Below are positions 24,434-32,247 of a DNA stretch of 64,000 nucleotides, in pieces (position 1 is the stretch's first letter; every line of letters begins with the position of its first letter). The translations under genes and the position numbers were made by a program. The stretch comes from Intestinimonas timonensis (GTDB lineage: Bacteria; Bacillota; Clostridia; Oscillospirales; Oscillospiraceae): the NCBI RefSeq assembly GCF_900626145.1, contig NZ_LR130817.1, positions 1,145,562-1,209,561 of the forward strand. Reading direction: 5' to 3'. The notes below the pieces were generated by a model. The model was given only the letters and a program-made list of their open reading frames with translations. It was not told the DNA's origin and made no database searches.

Positions 24434-24988
24434 TTATTCACAGCTTTCAAGACCCTGCTTGAAATACTTCTCCCATGTGGATTTGAAAATCTGCACGCTT
24501 CCCTGTTCCCATCGCTTGAACTTTTGCAGCGGGACGCCAAGCTGCGCTGCATATGCCTTCTGCGTCAAGCCGAGCCGCTGACGTATGGCTTTGATTTGCT
24601 CCCCCTGTCCCCGCAGCAGAAACAGGTTATAGTCATCCAGCAAATCCTCCAGCGGCACTTCAAACAGCTCCGCCAGCTTCTCCATATGCTCCTTCGGATA
24701 AAAGTCCCGCCCTGCCTCTTCGTAATGGATGTAGGTACTGCGGTCGATGCCCGCATAGTCCGCCGCGTCACGCTGACGAAGTCCTTTTTGATAGCGATAC
24801 CACCGCAGCTTGTCCGCAATTTCCGTGATCTCAGATGCGTCCGAAAACCGCAGATTGAACTTCTCGGCATCCAAAAACTTATGTGGAAGGACGACCGGGA
24901 ACTTGAGAATTTGAAGCGGCGCAACTTTTAACGTACCTGCAACATTCGCAGCCAATACATAGCTTCGGACTTTCAGGCGGCAGAACAT
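24434..24988 (-). CDS. XRE-family regulator with two HTH regions
   Basis: The ATG at 24988 gives 184 residues. After a variable N-terminus comes LPHKFLDAEKFNLRFSDASE, then a first HTH (KLRWYRYQKGLRQRDAADYA, GIDRSTYIHYEEAGRD) and a second one (IRQRLGLTQKAYAAQLGV, LQKFKRWEQG). It lies just inside the right end of the sigK element. The frame is open upstream as far as the sigK 5' part, and in the excised circle it would join the recombinase frame (see findings). It may regulate the recombinase or the element. Confidence 0.8.
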   Translation of the reverse strand: MFCRLKVRSYVLAANVAGTLKVAPLQILKFPVVLPHKFLDAEKFNLRFSDASEITEIADKLRWYRYQKGLRQRDAADYAGIDRSTYIHYEEAGRDFYPKEHMEKLAELFEVPLEDLLDDYNLFLLRGQGEQIKAIRQRLGLTQKAYAAQLGVPLQKFKRWEQGSVQIFKSTWEKYFKQGLESCE

Positions 24989-25039
24989 AGACCATTTTGC
25001 CCCAAAAGGTTCATGGTTTTCTACCTCAACTGCCGATTG

Positions 25040-25063
25040 TTCCGCTGCGATAGTATAGCATTC
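25040..25063. other. Recombination core and inner arm, right end of sigK element
   Basis: The arm at 25040-25058 mirrors 4504-4522 (14 of 19 positions); the core CATTC is at 25059-25063. On the minus strand sigK reads ...TGT ATC GAG AAT G up to this core. Confidence 0.85.
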
Positions 25064-25392
25064 TCGATACACCGGCTGGCATAGGTGGCCAGTCGGACAT
25101 TCTTATCCGGCTTAAAAGTCGTTACCCCTTTAATAAGACCAATGGTTCCGATAGAAATAAGGTCATCCTGGTTTCCAGCCTGGGTATAGTATTTTTTGAC
25201 GATATGTGCCACCAAGCGCAGATTATGTTCAATGAGCTTATTTCTGGCCTCCAGGTCACCTTCCGCATACTCGGCCAGATATCGTCGCTCCTCTTCCGCC
25301 TTTAACGGCTTGGGAAATGATCCTCCTCCCTCTGACAGCCGCAGTGAGAAGAACGTACCGTTGAGCATAAGCAGCATCCATGCCATAAACAT
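25059..25392 (-). CDS. sigK: sigK 5' part: pro-sequence and sigma regions 1-2 (split gene)
   Basis: The frame starts at the ATG at 25392 after AAGGAGGGCGGCAGT. The first about 25 residues (MFMAWMLLMLNGTFFSLRLS) are hydrophobic, like the Bacillus pro-sequence; FPKPLKAEEERRYLAEYAEG follows, then the sigma-region-2 core ARNKLIEHNLRLVAHIVKKY and DDLISIGTIGLIKGV. The part ends in ATYASRCIEN at the core. As the chromosome stands, translation would run on for 12 foreign residues and stop at 25021. Joined to 4127-4497 it gives a 234-residue pro-sigma-K, close to the Bacillus length. The pro-sequence matches the presence of spoIVFB nearby; Clostridioides difficile sigma-K lacks one. Confidence 0.95.
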
Positions 25393-25498
25393 ACTGCCGC
25401 CCTCCTTTCCCTGTTCTGTCTATCATTCTATTCTTTCTTTGGCACGTCCTAGCAGAAACAGCAGAAAATCATTCAAACCCAAAAAGTTTTACATGCAG

Positions 25499-25536
25499 AA
25501 AAAGCCTGGAGCACCTCACAGTGCTCCAGGCTTTTT
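25499..25536 (-). terminator. Intrinsic terminator downstream of guaD
   Basis: A 16-base perfect stem, AAAAAGCCTGGAGCAC and its complement, has a 6-base loop; T and A runs on both sides make it usable in both directions. It lies 24 bases past the guaD stop. Confidence 0.85.
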
Positions 25537-25559
25537 CAAAACGATTTTTTACTTCTATT

Positions 25560-26825
25560 TTAGAAAAGCCGTTTTCCAGCGGCATATTTGGCAAAGGGCC
25601 GGCCATCAGAGAGATAGACCACCCGCTCTAGCCGCTCGGCAAGCGTACACACACGAGTCGTAGGCAGACCAGCGTCATCCATCACGATGGTGTCGAACTC
25701 ATATCCCGGTTCAAAGCTGCCTACCTTACCGAAGAAGGCCCCACCACCCTTGGTCGCCAGATACAGCGCCTCGGCCATAGTCAGAGCAGGATCACCCTGA
25801 TCCACCAGCCGCCAGCGCAGCTTGGAGCATTGGATGGCGTCGGTCATAGCCCGGAAGATGGACAAATGCGCTCCGCCGGCCACATCGCTGCCCATGCCTA
25901 CCCGTTGTCCTTCCCGAAGGAAGGTTCGCACCGGTGCAATGCCCGACGAGACATTCATGTTGGACTGGGGACAGTGGGCAATGAAGACGCCGTTGTTCTT
26001 CATCAGTCTCCGCTCCTCTTCCCCACTCCAGACACAGTGGGCCATTACTGTGGGACACCCCTCACCAAAGAGACCGAATCGGGAGTAGGACTCGCCGTAG
26101 AAGTGGGTGTCGGGGCATAGCTCGGACACCCACTGGATCTCTGAGCGGTTCTCCGAGAGGTGGGACTGCATGGCCACACCAAACTCTCTCTGCAGAACAC
26201 CCAGCCCGTCCATGAGTTCATCGGTGCAGCTGGGTGTGAACCGGGGGGTGAGGATGGGCCGTACCATATGAAAATCGCTGCTTTCCTCCAACCAGCGGCG
26301 GGTCTCGGAGAGAGACTCCTCCGTGGTTTCACAAAGGGTATCCGGGCTGTTGCGGTCCATATTCACTTTGCCCACAAAGCAGGGCAATCCGGCCTGCTCC
26401 AACTGCTCCATCAGCATCAGCGTGGCCGGGCGGTGGATGGTAGCGAAGATGCAGGCTCGTGTGGTGGCGCTGTACTTCAACTGCTCCGTAAAGATCTCAT
26501 AGGCCCGGCGGGCATAATCCGGATCAGCAAAATGGCTCTCCTCCGGGAATGCATTATGTTCCAGCCAGTCCAAAAGCTCCATATCCATGCCCAGTCCCCG
26601 ATAGGCGTATTGGCTGGCGTGAACATGCAGGTCGATGAGACCAGGCAGGATGAGTTTTTCTCCAAAATCCTCTACGGGAATGTCCTGATAGCGCTCCGGC
26701 AGGGCATCAAAGATTCCGGCTACCACACCTTCCTCACACACCAAATAGCTCCCTGGCCGCAGCTCCAGCTGTCCGCAGACAGGGGTATAGATCACGTTGC
26801 CCTTCAAAGCAAAGGTTCGTTCCAT
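25560..26825 (-). CDS. guaD: Guanine deaminase
   Basis: The ATG at 26825 (AAGGAGCGAATC before it) gives 421 residues, typical for guanine deaminases. Amidohydrolase metal and substrate motifs are present: PGLIDLHVHASQYAYRGLGM, MQSHLSENRSEIQWV, TVMAHCVWS, IAHCPQSNMNVSSG and VGMGSDVAGG. The enzyme hydrolyses guanine to xanthine and ammonia, using one zinc ion. It stands alone, with its own terminator downstream and no purine genes beside it. Confidence 0.92.
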   Translation of the reverse strand: MERTFALKGNVIYTPVCGQLELRPGSYLVCEEGVVAGIFDALPERYQDIPVEDFGEKLILPGLIDLHVHASQYAYRGLGMDMELLDWLEHNAFPEESHFADPDYARRAYEIFTEQLKYSATTRACIFATIHRPATLMLMEQLEQAGLPCFVGKVNMDRNSPDTLCETTEESLSETRRWLEESSDFHMVRPILTPRFTPSCTDELMDGLGVLQREFGVAMQSHLSENRSEIQWVSELCPDTHFYGESYSRFGLFGEGCPTVMAHCVWSGEEERRLMKNNGVFIAHCPQSNMNVSSGIAPVRTFLREGQRVGMGSDVAGGAHLSIFRAMTDAIQCSKLRWRLVDQGDPALTMAEALYLATKGGGAFFGKVGSFEPGYEFDTIVMDDAGLPTTRVCTLAERLERVVYLSDGRPFAKYAAGKRLF

Positions 26826-26969
26826 GATTCGCTCCTTATTCCGTTTGGGTTTCCTCTGGACACCCTCAGTGTACCACAAACCTTTCTTTTCAGCAATGCG
26901 AAAACACTGGCTTTCCGCACAAAGACCCGGCACCATAGTCTGGCGCCGGGTCTTTGCGGCTTTGGTCGA

Positions 26970-27876
26970 TCAGGCTGGCTCTTCAGCAAAATTGCCGGTA
27001 TAGAGCTGATAATACTTACCCTTTTTCTCGATCAGTTCATCGTGGGTGCCGCGCTTGATGATGCGTCCCTGGTCCATGACCATGATGCAGTCGGCATTGC
27101 GGACGGTGGAAAGCCGGTGGGCAATGACGAAGGTGGTCCGCCCGGTCATCAGGGCATCCATGCCGTCCTGGACCAGCTTCTCGGTACGGGTATCGATGGA
27201 GGAGGTTGCCTCATCCAGGATGAGTACCGGCGGATCGGCCACGGCGGCCCGGGCAATGGCCAGCAGCTGCCGCTGGCCCTGGCTCAGGTTGGCGCCGTCT
27301 CCGGTGAGCATAGTGTTATAGCCGTCAGGCAGGCGGCGGATAAATCCGTCGGCATTGGCCAGGGTAGCAGCGGCCATACACTCCTCATCAGTGGCGTCCA
27401 GCCGACCGTAGCGGCGGAAGACTTCGTTGAAAATCTTCATGGTCACCACCATAATGGCCCCCAGCACCACGATCAGGAAGACCACCGCGATGAGGAAGGT
27501 GAGGCTCAGCTTGGGGCTGATGATGAGGCACATGATGTAGCTGAAGATCAGCATCAGAGGAGAACGCACCGCGATGCGGATGACCATCATAAAGGCGTTC
27601 TGCACGTTGGTGATGTCGGTGGTCATACGGGTGACCAGACCGGGTACGCTGAACTTGTCGATGTTGGAGAAGGAAAAGGTCTGAATTCTGAATATTGTTG
27701 TAAATGGCTTCCCGCAGATTGGCGGCAAGGCCGGAAGAGGCGCTGGCCGCCAATTTTCCGGCCGCAGCGCCGAAGGCCAGGCTCAGTAGGGCCATGGCCA
27801 CCATCAGGATGCCGTAGCGGTATACCACAGGCAGGTTGGCCTGTTCCAGGCCCTTGTCAATGATAAGACCTGCTAA
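26970..27876 (-). pseudogene. ABC exporter, main remnant (frameshift and internal deletion)
   Basis: Transmembrane-domain sequence runs from AGLIIDKGLEQANLPVVYRY to KIFNEVFRRY, and then jumps directly to the end of a nucleotide-binding domain, GRLDATDEECMAAATLANAD, with NLSQGQRQLLAIARAA and VLILDEATSSIDTRT. The Walker A region and everything around it are gone, without a frame change at the join. A 7-base tandem duplication (AATTCAG, around 27683-27696) shifts the frame between IYNNIQ and TFSFSNIDKF. The 5' end is cut off by an IS110 remnant. The jump could be a deletion that fused the first and second genes of a MarR-ABC-ABC operon. The product cannot be functional. Confidence 0.88.
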
Positions 27877-28517
27877 GTATTGTCAAGAAGAAAAAGCAAA
27901 CATTGTAAGTAGTTGAAAATCGGTGCACCTAGGGGGCGTTCAGAGACGCATTCACAATGCCAAAACTCCGCTACGAAATCCACCCACTTCTCACTTCCGT
28001 CTGCACGGGCAGGGCTGTTAAACAGACGATTTGCATTTGGAAAGGTCATATCCAACAAGGAAATCAGATTGTTCTTCAACACAGTCTGCACCTTGGAATA
28101 CTGTCGGTACTGGCGATAGCAGTTCTTCAGCAACAGCCGAGTATTTTCCTCCGGGATATATCTCGGCAAGGTAAGCCAGCGATCAAGGCCATAGTTCGCC
28201 AGCTTTATAGCATCCTTCCGGTCGGTCTTGACACGCCTCAAATCATTGTTCCCGTAGCCATGCACCAGCTTTGCATTGACAACGGAAACATATAACCCTG
28301 CGTCGTGAAGCAGCTTTGCCACCGGCGCATGGTAGTTCCCTGTGGCCTCCATGACCACACGAGTCTCACCGTTCAGGCTTTTGAGCCGCCTTGCCAGCTC
28401 GCTCAGTTCACTGTCGGTGTGACGCACTTCAAAGGGTGAGATGACAACCTCTCCAAAGGGACGCATGACGGCAATCGTGCTCCTGCCTTTGGAGATGTCA
28501 ATACCTACAGAGTTCAT
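27873..28517 (-). pseudogene. IS110-family transposase, truncated after the DEDD domain
   Basis: The ATG at 28517 starts MNSVGIDISKGRSTIAVMRP, the RuvC-like DEDD domain, with VVMEATGNYHAPVAKLL and RRVKTDRKDAIKLANYG. After FWHCECVS (about residue 190) the family sequence stops, and about 20 unrelated residues lead to a stop. The C-terminal Tnp_20 half with its catalytic serine is missing, out of about 400 residues normally. The element cannot move by itself. Confidence 0.88.
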
Positions 28518-28774
28518 GTATCTGCCTCCCATACGAATTTGCAACCGGAATCCATCTTTTTTCTCATTGCCGATTCAATCTATTGGGTGACGCGAACTCT
28601 ATGGCTCAACCTGCTCAAAGCGAACACTGCAATAAGAGGGATGGCTGACAGTCTTATCAACGGACATCTAAGCCCAAGGAGGTGATGGTCAGCCAGTTGC
28701 TCCCCTTATTGTAGCTTAGGCATGAGACGGAAAGAAGCCCAGCCGGATGCTGGGCTTCCAACCAATAATTATTG
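27877..28774 (-). mobile_element. IS110-family element with internal deletion, inserted in the ABC exporter gene
   Basis: The boundaries are inferred from where exporter sequence stops and resumes, with TTA at both edges (28777-28775 and 27876-27874). The remnant holds a long 5' non-coding end (28518-28774), the N-terminal half of the transposase and a short 3' end. Full IS110 elements are about 1.2-1.7 kb. Confidence 0.75.
28518..28774 (-). ncRNA. IS110 5' non-coding end, probable bridge-RNA region
   Basis: These 257 bases upstream of the transposase have no gene. IS110-family elements are known to encode a structured bridge RNA in the non-coding end. A strong hairpin, AAGCCCAGC..GCTGGGCTT, lies around 28736-28760. 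Bridge-RNA identity is inferred from position only. Confidence 0.4.
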
Positions 28775-28891
28775 TAATAGGAAGGTGATAAAGGGCAGCA
28801 GGATCTCCATGATGACTTCCAAGGTGCACAGCCCGATACACAGGAAGGTATCCCGCTTAAAACGCCCAAGTTGATGCAGTACAGTCCTCAC
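28769..28891 (-). pseudogene. ABC exporter, N-terminal fragment
   Basis: A GTG start at 28891 overlaps the marR stop as GTGA. The fragment reads VRTVLHQLGRFKRDTFLCIG then EVIMEILLPFIT, the typical first transmembrane helix of these exporters, and then runs into the IS110 remnant. Joined across the element to LAGLIIDKG at 27876 it restores the expected order. It shows that marR and the exporter were translationally coupled. Confidence 0.82.
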
Positions 28892-29358
28892 GATTGCGTT
28901 GTCTCCTTTCGTCTTTCTTCCGTAAGCGTGGACAAATGCCGCAGCAGCTTTTGCTGCATACCGTCCAGGGTCCGCAGTTCCTCCTCAGAAAAGCAGCCAT
29001 ACAGCTGCCGCTCCGATAGCCGGACGGCCCGTTCCAGCCCTTCTCTGTCCCGCTGGCTCTTTTCCGTGCCGAAAAGGAGCTTCCGCCTGTCATCGTCAGC
29101 ACAGTGCTCCACTCGGAGATACCCCTTTTCTCTCAGCCGCTTGAGCATGCCCGAAAGGGTTGCCATAGAGTATCCGAAGGTCCGGTGTATGGTCGTCAGA
29201 GAAGTTCCCTCCTCCCCGTGGTCCAGAATGTAGAACAGAAGATGCGCCTGTATTGCTGTGATGCCCAACGGCGCTAAGGCACGATTTGTGCACTGTTCCA
29301 TTTGGATGCAGATCCATCGGTTGTTCCGCAGCAGCTGGCTCTGATCTACCTTCATCAT
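28888..29358 (-). CDS. MarR-family transcriptional regulator
   Basis: This is a 156-residue protein of normal MarR size with a winged helix at about residues 45-110 (ITAIQAHLLFYILDHGEEGT, FGYSMATLSGMLKRLREKGY, DDDRRKLLF wing). The start is chosen after AAGGTGAACGT. It directly precedes, and overlaps with, the broken ABC exporter gene, so it presumably controlled that exporter and itself in response to a drug-like ligand. The regulator appears intact although its target is destroyed. Confidence 0.88.
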   Translation of the reverse strand: MMKVDQSQLLRNNRWICIQMEQCTNRALAPLGITAIQAHLLFYILDHGEEGTSLTTIHRTFGYSMATLSGMLKRLREKGYLRVEHCADDDRRKLLFGTEKSQRDREGLERAVRLSERQLYGCFSEEELRTLDGMQQKLLRHLSTLTEERRKETTQS

Positions 29359-29523
29359 ACGTTCACCTTGTTCCAGTTTGTTTGGACGGTAATTATTTGC
29401 CACTTACTGTTTTATAGCATAAAGGACCTTGCTTGTTAAATTCAAATATGCTATATTCTATAAAAAAATTTTATTGATTACATCTATCGCACAAAAGGCG
29501 GCAGCGCTGTCGGGGAGGTCTTG

Positions 29524-30435
29524 ATGAATACTACACAACTGGAGTGTTTTATGGAGGTGGCCAACTGCCTGAATTTCTCCCGGGCGGCCCAGCGGCTCAA
29601 CATTACCCAGCCCGCTGTCAGCCACCAGATCAACACCTTGGAAAATGAGTTGGGTGTCAAGCTCTTCCAGCGCACCAGCAAAAGCGTCCGACTGACTCAG
29701 GAGGGCTATCTCTTCATCCAATATGCCGGCGAGATTCTGAAGCTTTCCCAAAGCTCGATGGCCCGGATGAAAGAATCCAGCCAGGACGCCCCGCACCGTA
29801 TGGTCATCGGCTGCCGGAATGTCGCTGAACTGCGCCTTCTCCTCCCCGCTCTGGAACGACTGCGCGTCACTCAGCCTGAAGTGCTGCCCGTGCTGCGCCT
29901 TATCCCCTTTGATGCCATGGAAAATCTGCTGGAGGAGGGCACCATTCAGCTCATGTTCTCTTTTCGGAATTCTGCTATGGCAAAAGCGCACTATGTAGAG
30001 CTCTGCCACTGCCCCATCAAGTGCATCTGCGCCCCCTCCCATCCGCTGGCCGCCTATGAGAGCGTCACCATCGAACAGCTGCGCTCCTCCGGGCGCATCG
30101 CAGTGTGCCGCCCTCCCAGCTGTCCCCCTGATCTCTTCGCCATCCAGACCCAAGCCGTGGGCGGCAGAGCCACCAGCCAGATCCTCTTCTGTGACAATCA
30201 TGAGGCCATCTTCCCTCTGGTGGCCGCCGGTTACGGCTTCGCTCTCGTCCCGGACTACCCCCACACCCGTATGCCCGAATTGCGCTACCTCACCATTGAG
30301 CAGGTGGAACCGCTTTCCTTCGGCGCTGTCTGCTTCCCCCAAAAGAGCGGAACGATCATCCGGCGGTTTCTGGAACTGTTAAAGGCCTGTGCCCGGGAAC
30401 ACGATTTAAATTCTGAGCAGCAAAAAAGGGACTGA
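29524..30435 (+). CDS. LysR-family transcriptional regulator
   Basis: The ATG at 29524 after GGGAGGTCTTG gives 303 residues, standard for the family. The N-terminal winged HTH reads MNTTQLECFMEVANCLNFSR and AAQRLNITQPAVSHQINTLE; the rest is a periplasmic-binding-like effector domain. It is divergent from marR across a 165-base AT-rich spacer. No target operon is adjacent, apart from marR. Its stop codon lies in the first arm of the hairpin repeat at 30426. Confidence 0.9.
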   Translation: MNTTQLECFMEVANCLNFSRAAQRLNITQPAVSHQINTLENELGVKLFQRTSKSVRLTQEGYLFIQYAGEILKLSQSSMARMKESSQDAPHRMVIGCRNVAELRLLLPALERLRVTQPEVLPVLRLIPFDAMENLLEEGTIQLMFSFRNSAMAKAHYVELCHCPIKCICAPSHPLAAYESVTIEQLRSSGRIAVCRPPSCPPDLFAIQTQAVGGRATSQILFCDNHEAIFPLVAAGYGFALVPDYPHTRMPELRYLTIEQVEPLSFGAVCFPQKSGTIIRRFLELLKACAREHDLNSEQQKRD

Positions 30436-30716
30436 CCCATAGGTCAGTCCCTTCAGGTTGTCGAAAAAGGGCATATACGTCAGATTTTGTGCAAGAGCCT
30501 CGCAGAGTTCCGTCATCCGCAGACGACGGAATCAAGTACAGTCTGTTTTTTCCGGGGACATGTGCCTCGGAAAAAACACTGCTCAGGCCGCAAACGTGCG
30601 AGCGAAGCGAGTGCGATGCAGCGGCCTGCATCTTTTCGAAAAAATGCCTGCATTTTTGAGAGAGCCTGTCGACTTTGTCGACAGGCTCAAGGGACTGACC
30701 CATAGGTCAGTCCCTT
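30426..30716. repeat. Array of hairpins bracketed by an identical 28-base hairpin
   Basis: The 28-base stem-loop AAGGGACTGACC-CATA-complement occurs identically at 30426-30453 and 30689-30716. Between them are TTCCGTC/GACGGAA (30508-30531), GTTTTTTCCG/CGGAAAAAAC (30545-30577), AGGCCGC/GCGGCCT (30585-30627) and a perfect 12-base stem GAGCCTGTCGAC (30662-30688, loop TTT). No gene lies in the roughly 300 bases. It looks like a dispersed intergenic repeat (REP/BIME-like) or structured RNA. Confidence 0.7.
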
Positions 30717-30736
30717 TCCTTACGCTTGTGTTCATA

Positions 30737-31213
30737 TCAGAAGGTCACTTTGCCGGTCTCACTGCCGTTGATGACGTAATAGACAGCTCCATCCTCAGGC
30801 TTCACATAGAGCTCCAGAGTCTTGATGGTCTCGCCGGTCCAGGCGGCCTTCACAGCCTCCACGGCCTCCTCCTGGGAGATCTGCTTTCCCTGATACTGGA
30901 CATACAGCTTCACTTCGGGAGCGGCAGTCTTCCGGGCACCTACAGTACGCTTGCGGACAGTCGTTTTCTCAGCCTTAGCCTTGGCAGCGGCGGCAGCCTT
31001 CTCAGCCTTGGCCTTGGCAGCAGCGGCAGCCTTCTCAGCCTTGGCGGCGGCAACGGCGGCGGCCTTCTCCGTCTTCGCAGACGCTGCGGACTTTTCCGCC
31101 TTAGGCTCAGCGGCCTTGGATACCTCTACGGGTTTTTCCGCCTTGGAAGCGGTCTTCTGCTCAACCGCAGCCTGGGCAGCCAGAGGCTCAGGCTTCTTGG
31201 TGTTACTCAGCAT
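30737..31213 (-). CDS. DUF6465-family protein with Ala/Lys/Glu-rich repeat region
   Basis: The ATG at 31213 gives 158 residues. Residues about 35-100 are low-complexity AAAAKAKAEKAA-type repeats with a strongly basic, helical character; the C-terminal 55 residues (VKLYVQYQGKQISQEEAVEA to YYVINGSETGKV) form the compact DUF6465 domain. This is a conserved clostridial family of unknown function; the tail resembles histone-like extensions. It lies 155 bases downstream of the feoB 3' part on the same strand. Confidence 0.78.
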   Translation of the reverse strand: MLSNTKKPEPLAAQAAVEQKTASKAEKPVEVSKAAEPKAEKSAASAKTEKAAAVAAAKAEKAAAAAKAKAEKAAAAAKAKAEKTTVRKRTVGARKTAAPEVKLYVQYQGKQISQEEAVEAVKAAWTGETIKTLELYVKPEDGAVYYVINGSETGKVTF

Positions 31214-31368
31214 GTCTCTTTTCTCCTCGTTCCGCGGCCTCACGGCCGCTTTTTTATCAATTCCATTTTATCAGATATTTTCCTGTTTTCCATCGGGTGA
31301 TTCCACTATTTTTCTTGAAATATCTTGGAATTCTCTGTCACTTTGCCCGTATTGCGGGAATTTCATAC

Positions 31369-32203
31369 TCACCCCAGTCCCAGCAAGCGTGCTGCCGAAG
31401 CCACGATCAGGCACAACAGTCCTCCCAGCCCAGTGGGTATCAACGCTGCCGCCACGGCCCACCGGACCTTTCCTGTCTCCCGCCATACCGTAAGGCAGGT
31501 GGTGGTGCAGGGCCAGTGAAAGAGTGTAAACAGGAGGACACACACCGCCGTCAGCCCAGTCCAGCCGCTGTCTGTCAGGAGCTGCCCCAGCGCCGTCAGG
31601 TCCTCAGGCTCTGCCAGCACCCCGGTGGAGAGATAGCCCATGAGGAGCAGCGGTAAAAAGAGCTCGTTGGCCGGGCAACTCAGCAGGAATGCGGTGAGGA
31701 TCACGCCATCCATACCCAGCAGCTCCCCCACTCCGTCCAGGGCAGCAGCGCACCGGGCCAGCAGGGATATACCCCCAGGAGCCCAGTTGGCACACAGCCA
31801 AATGAGCAGTCCCGCAGGCGCAGCCACCGCCGCCGCCCTGCCCAGCACGAAACAGGTCCGATCCAACACTGAGCGCACCACCACCTGCCCCAGCCGCGGT
31901 CGGCGATAAGGAGGCAGTTCCATGGCGAAGGCCGAAGGCGTTCCCCTCAGGAGGGTTGCCGACAGCAGTCGGGATACCACCAACGTCCCCGCCACTCCCA
32001 GCACCACCAGGCCGGCCAGAGCGCCGCCGGCCACCAGCCCTCCCCCGGCGCAGAACAGGGTCAGGATCGTAATCAAGGTTGGAAAACGCCCATTGCAGGG
32101 AACAAGACTGTTGGTGAGAATGGCGATGAGCCGCTCCCGTGGAGAGTCCACGATCCTGCACCCCACCACCCCAGCGGCGTTGCATCCCAGTCCCATGCAC
32201 ATG
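31369..32203 (-). CDS. feoB: feoB 3' part: C-terminal transport domain (split gene)
   Basis: This is the C-terminal 276 codons of the ferrous-iron transporter, beginning CMGLGCNAAGVVGCRIVDSP, the first conserved cysteine-containing Gate motif, followed by RERLIAILTNSLVPCNGRFP and several membrane segments. It continues exactly where the 5' part (43727-44979) stops. Joined at CATGTG the whole gene has 2082 bases, 693 residues, and reads CGKQALTMCMGLGCNA across the seam. As it stands, an ATG at 32202 and a weak upstream AAGGGCGG could allow separate translation, but a split FeoB is unlikely to transport normally. Confidence 0.94.
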
Positions 32204-32223
32204 AAGCCGCCCTTCTGGGATGC
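32198..32223. other. Recombination core and arm, left end of feoB element
   Basis: Core CACATG (32198-32203), then arm AAGCCGCCCTTCTGGGATGC (32204-32223). Confidence 0.88.
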
Positions 32224-32247
32224 ATCTCTCTGAACTGTATTATTGCT

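Larger units (their letters stand above)
4498..25063. mobile_element. sigK-intervening (skin-like) element, about 20.56 kb
   Basis: The element is bounded by direct copies of CATTC (4498-4502 and 25059-25063) inside the split sigK gene. A large serine recombinase gene abuts the left core. The inner ends form an imperfect dyad: 4504-4522 against the reverse complement of 25040-25058, 14 of 19 positions matching, as expected for a serine-recombinase attP. Cargo from left to right: recombinase, DUF4143-type ATPase, a nuclease-like protein, an IS5-family element, Vsr, C5 methylase, AIPR, PD-(D/E)XK, Z1, MORC-type ATPase, XRE regulators, MobC, RepA-N, a cysteine-rich protein and a broken antitoxin. 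Known skin elements are mostly prophage-derived; this one looks like a mobilizable element carrying a defence island. Confidence 0.93.

Noticed and set aside
30426..30716. CRISPR array
   Set aside because: Only two identical repeats, themselves hairpins of different spacing, and no cas genes; the structure is a hairpin array.
30458..31300. 280-codon rightward frame with Leu/Gly/Ser-rich repeats
   Set aside because: It is antisense to the Ala/Lys/Glu repeat region of the DUF6465 gene and starts in the hairpin array.
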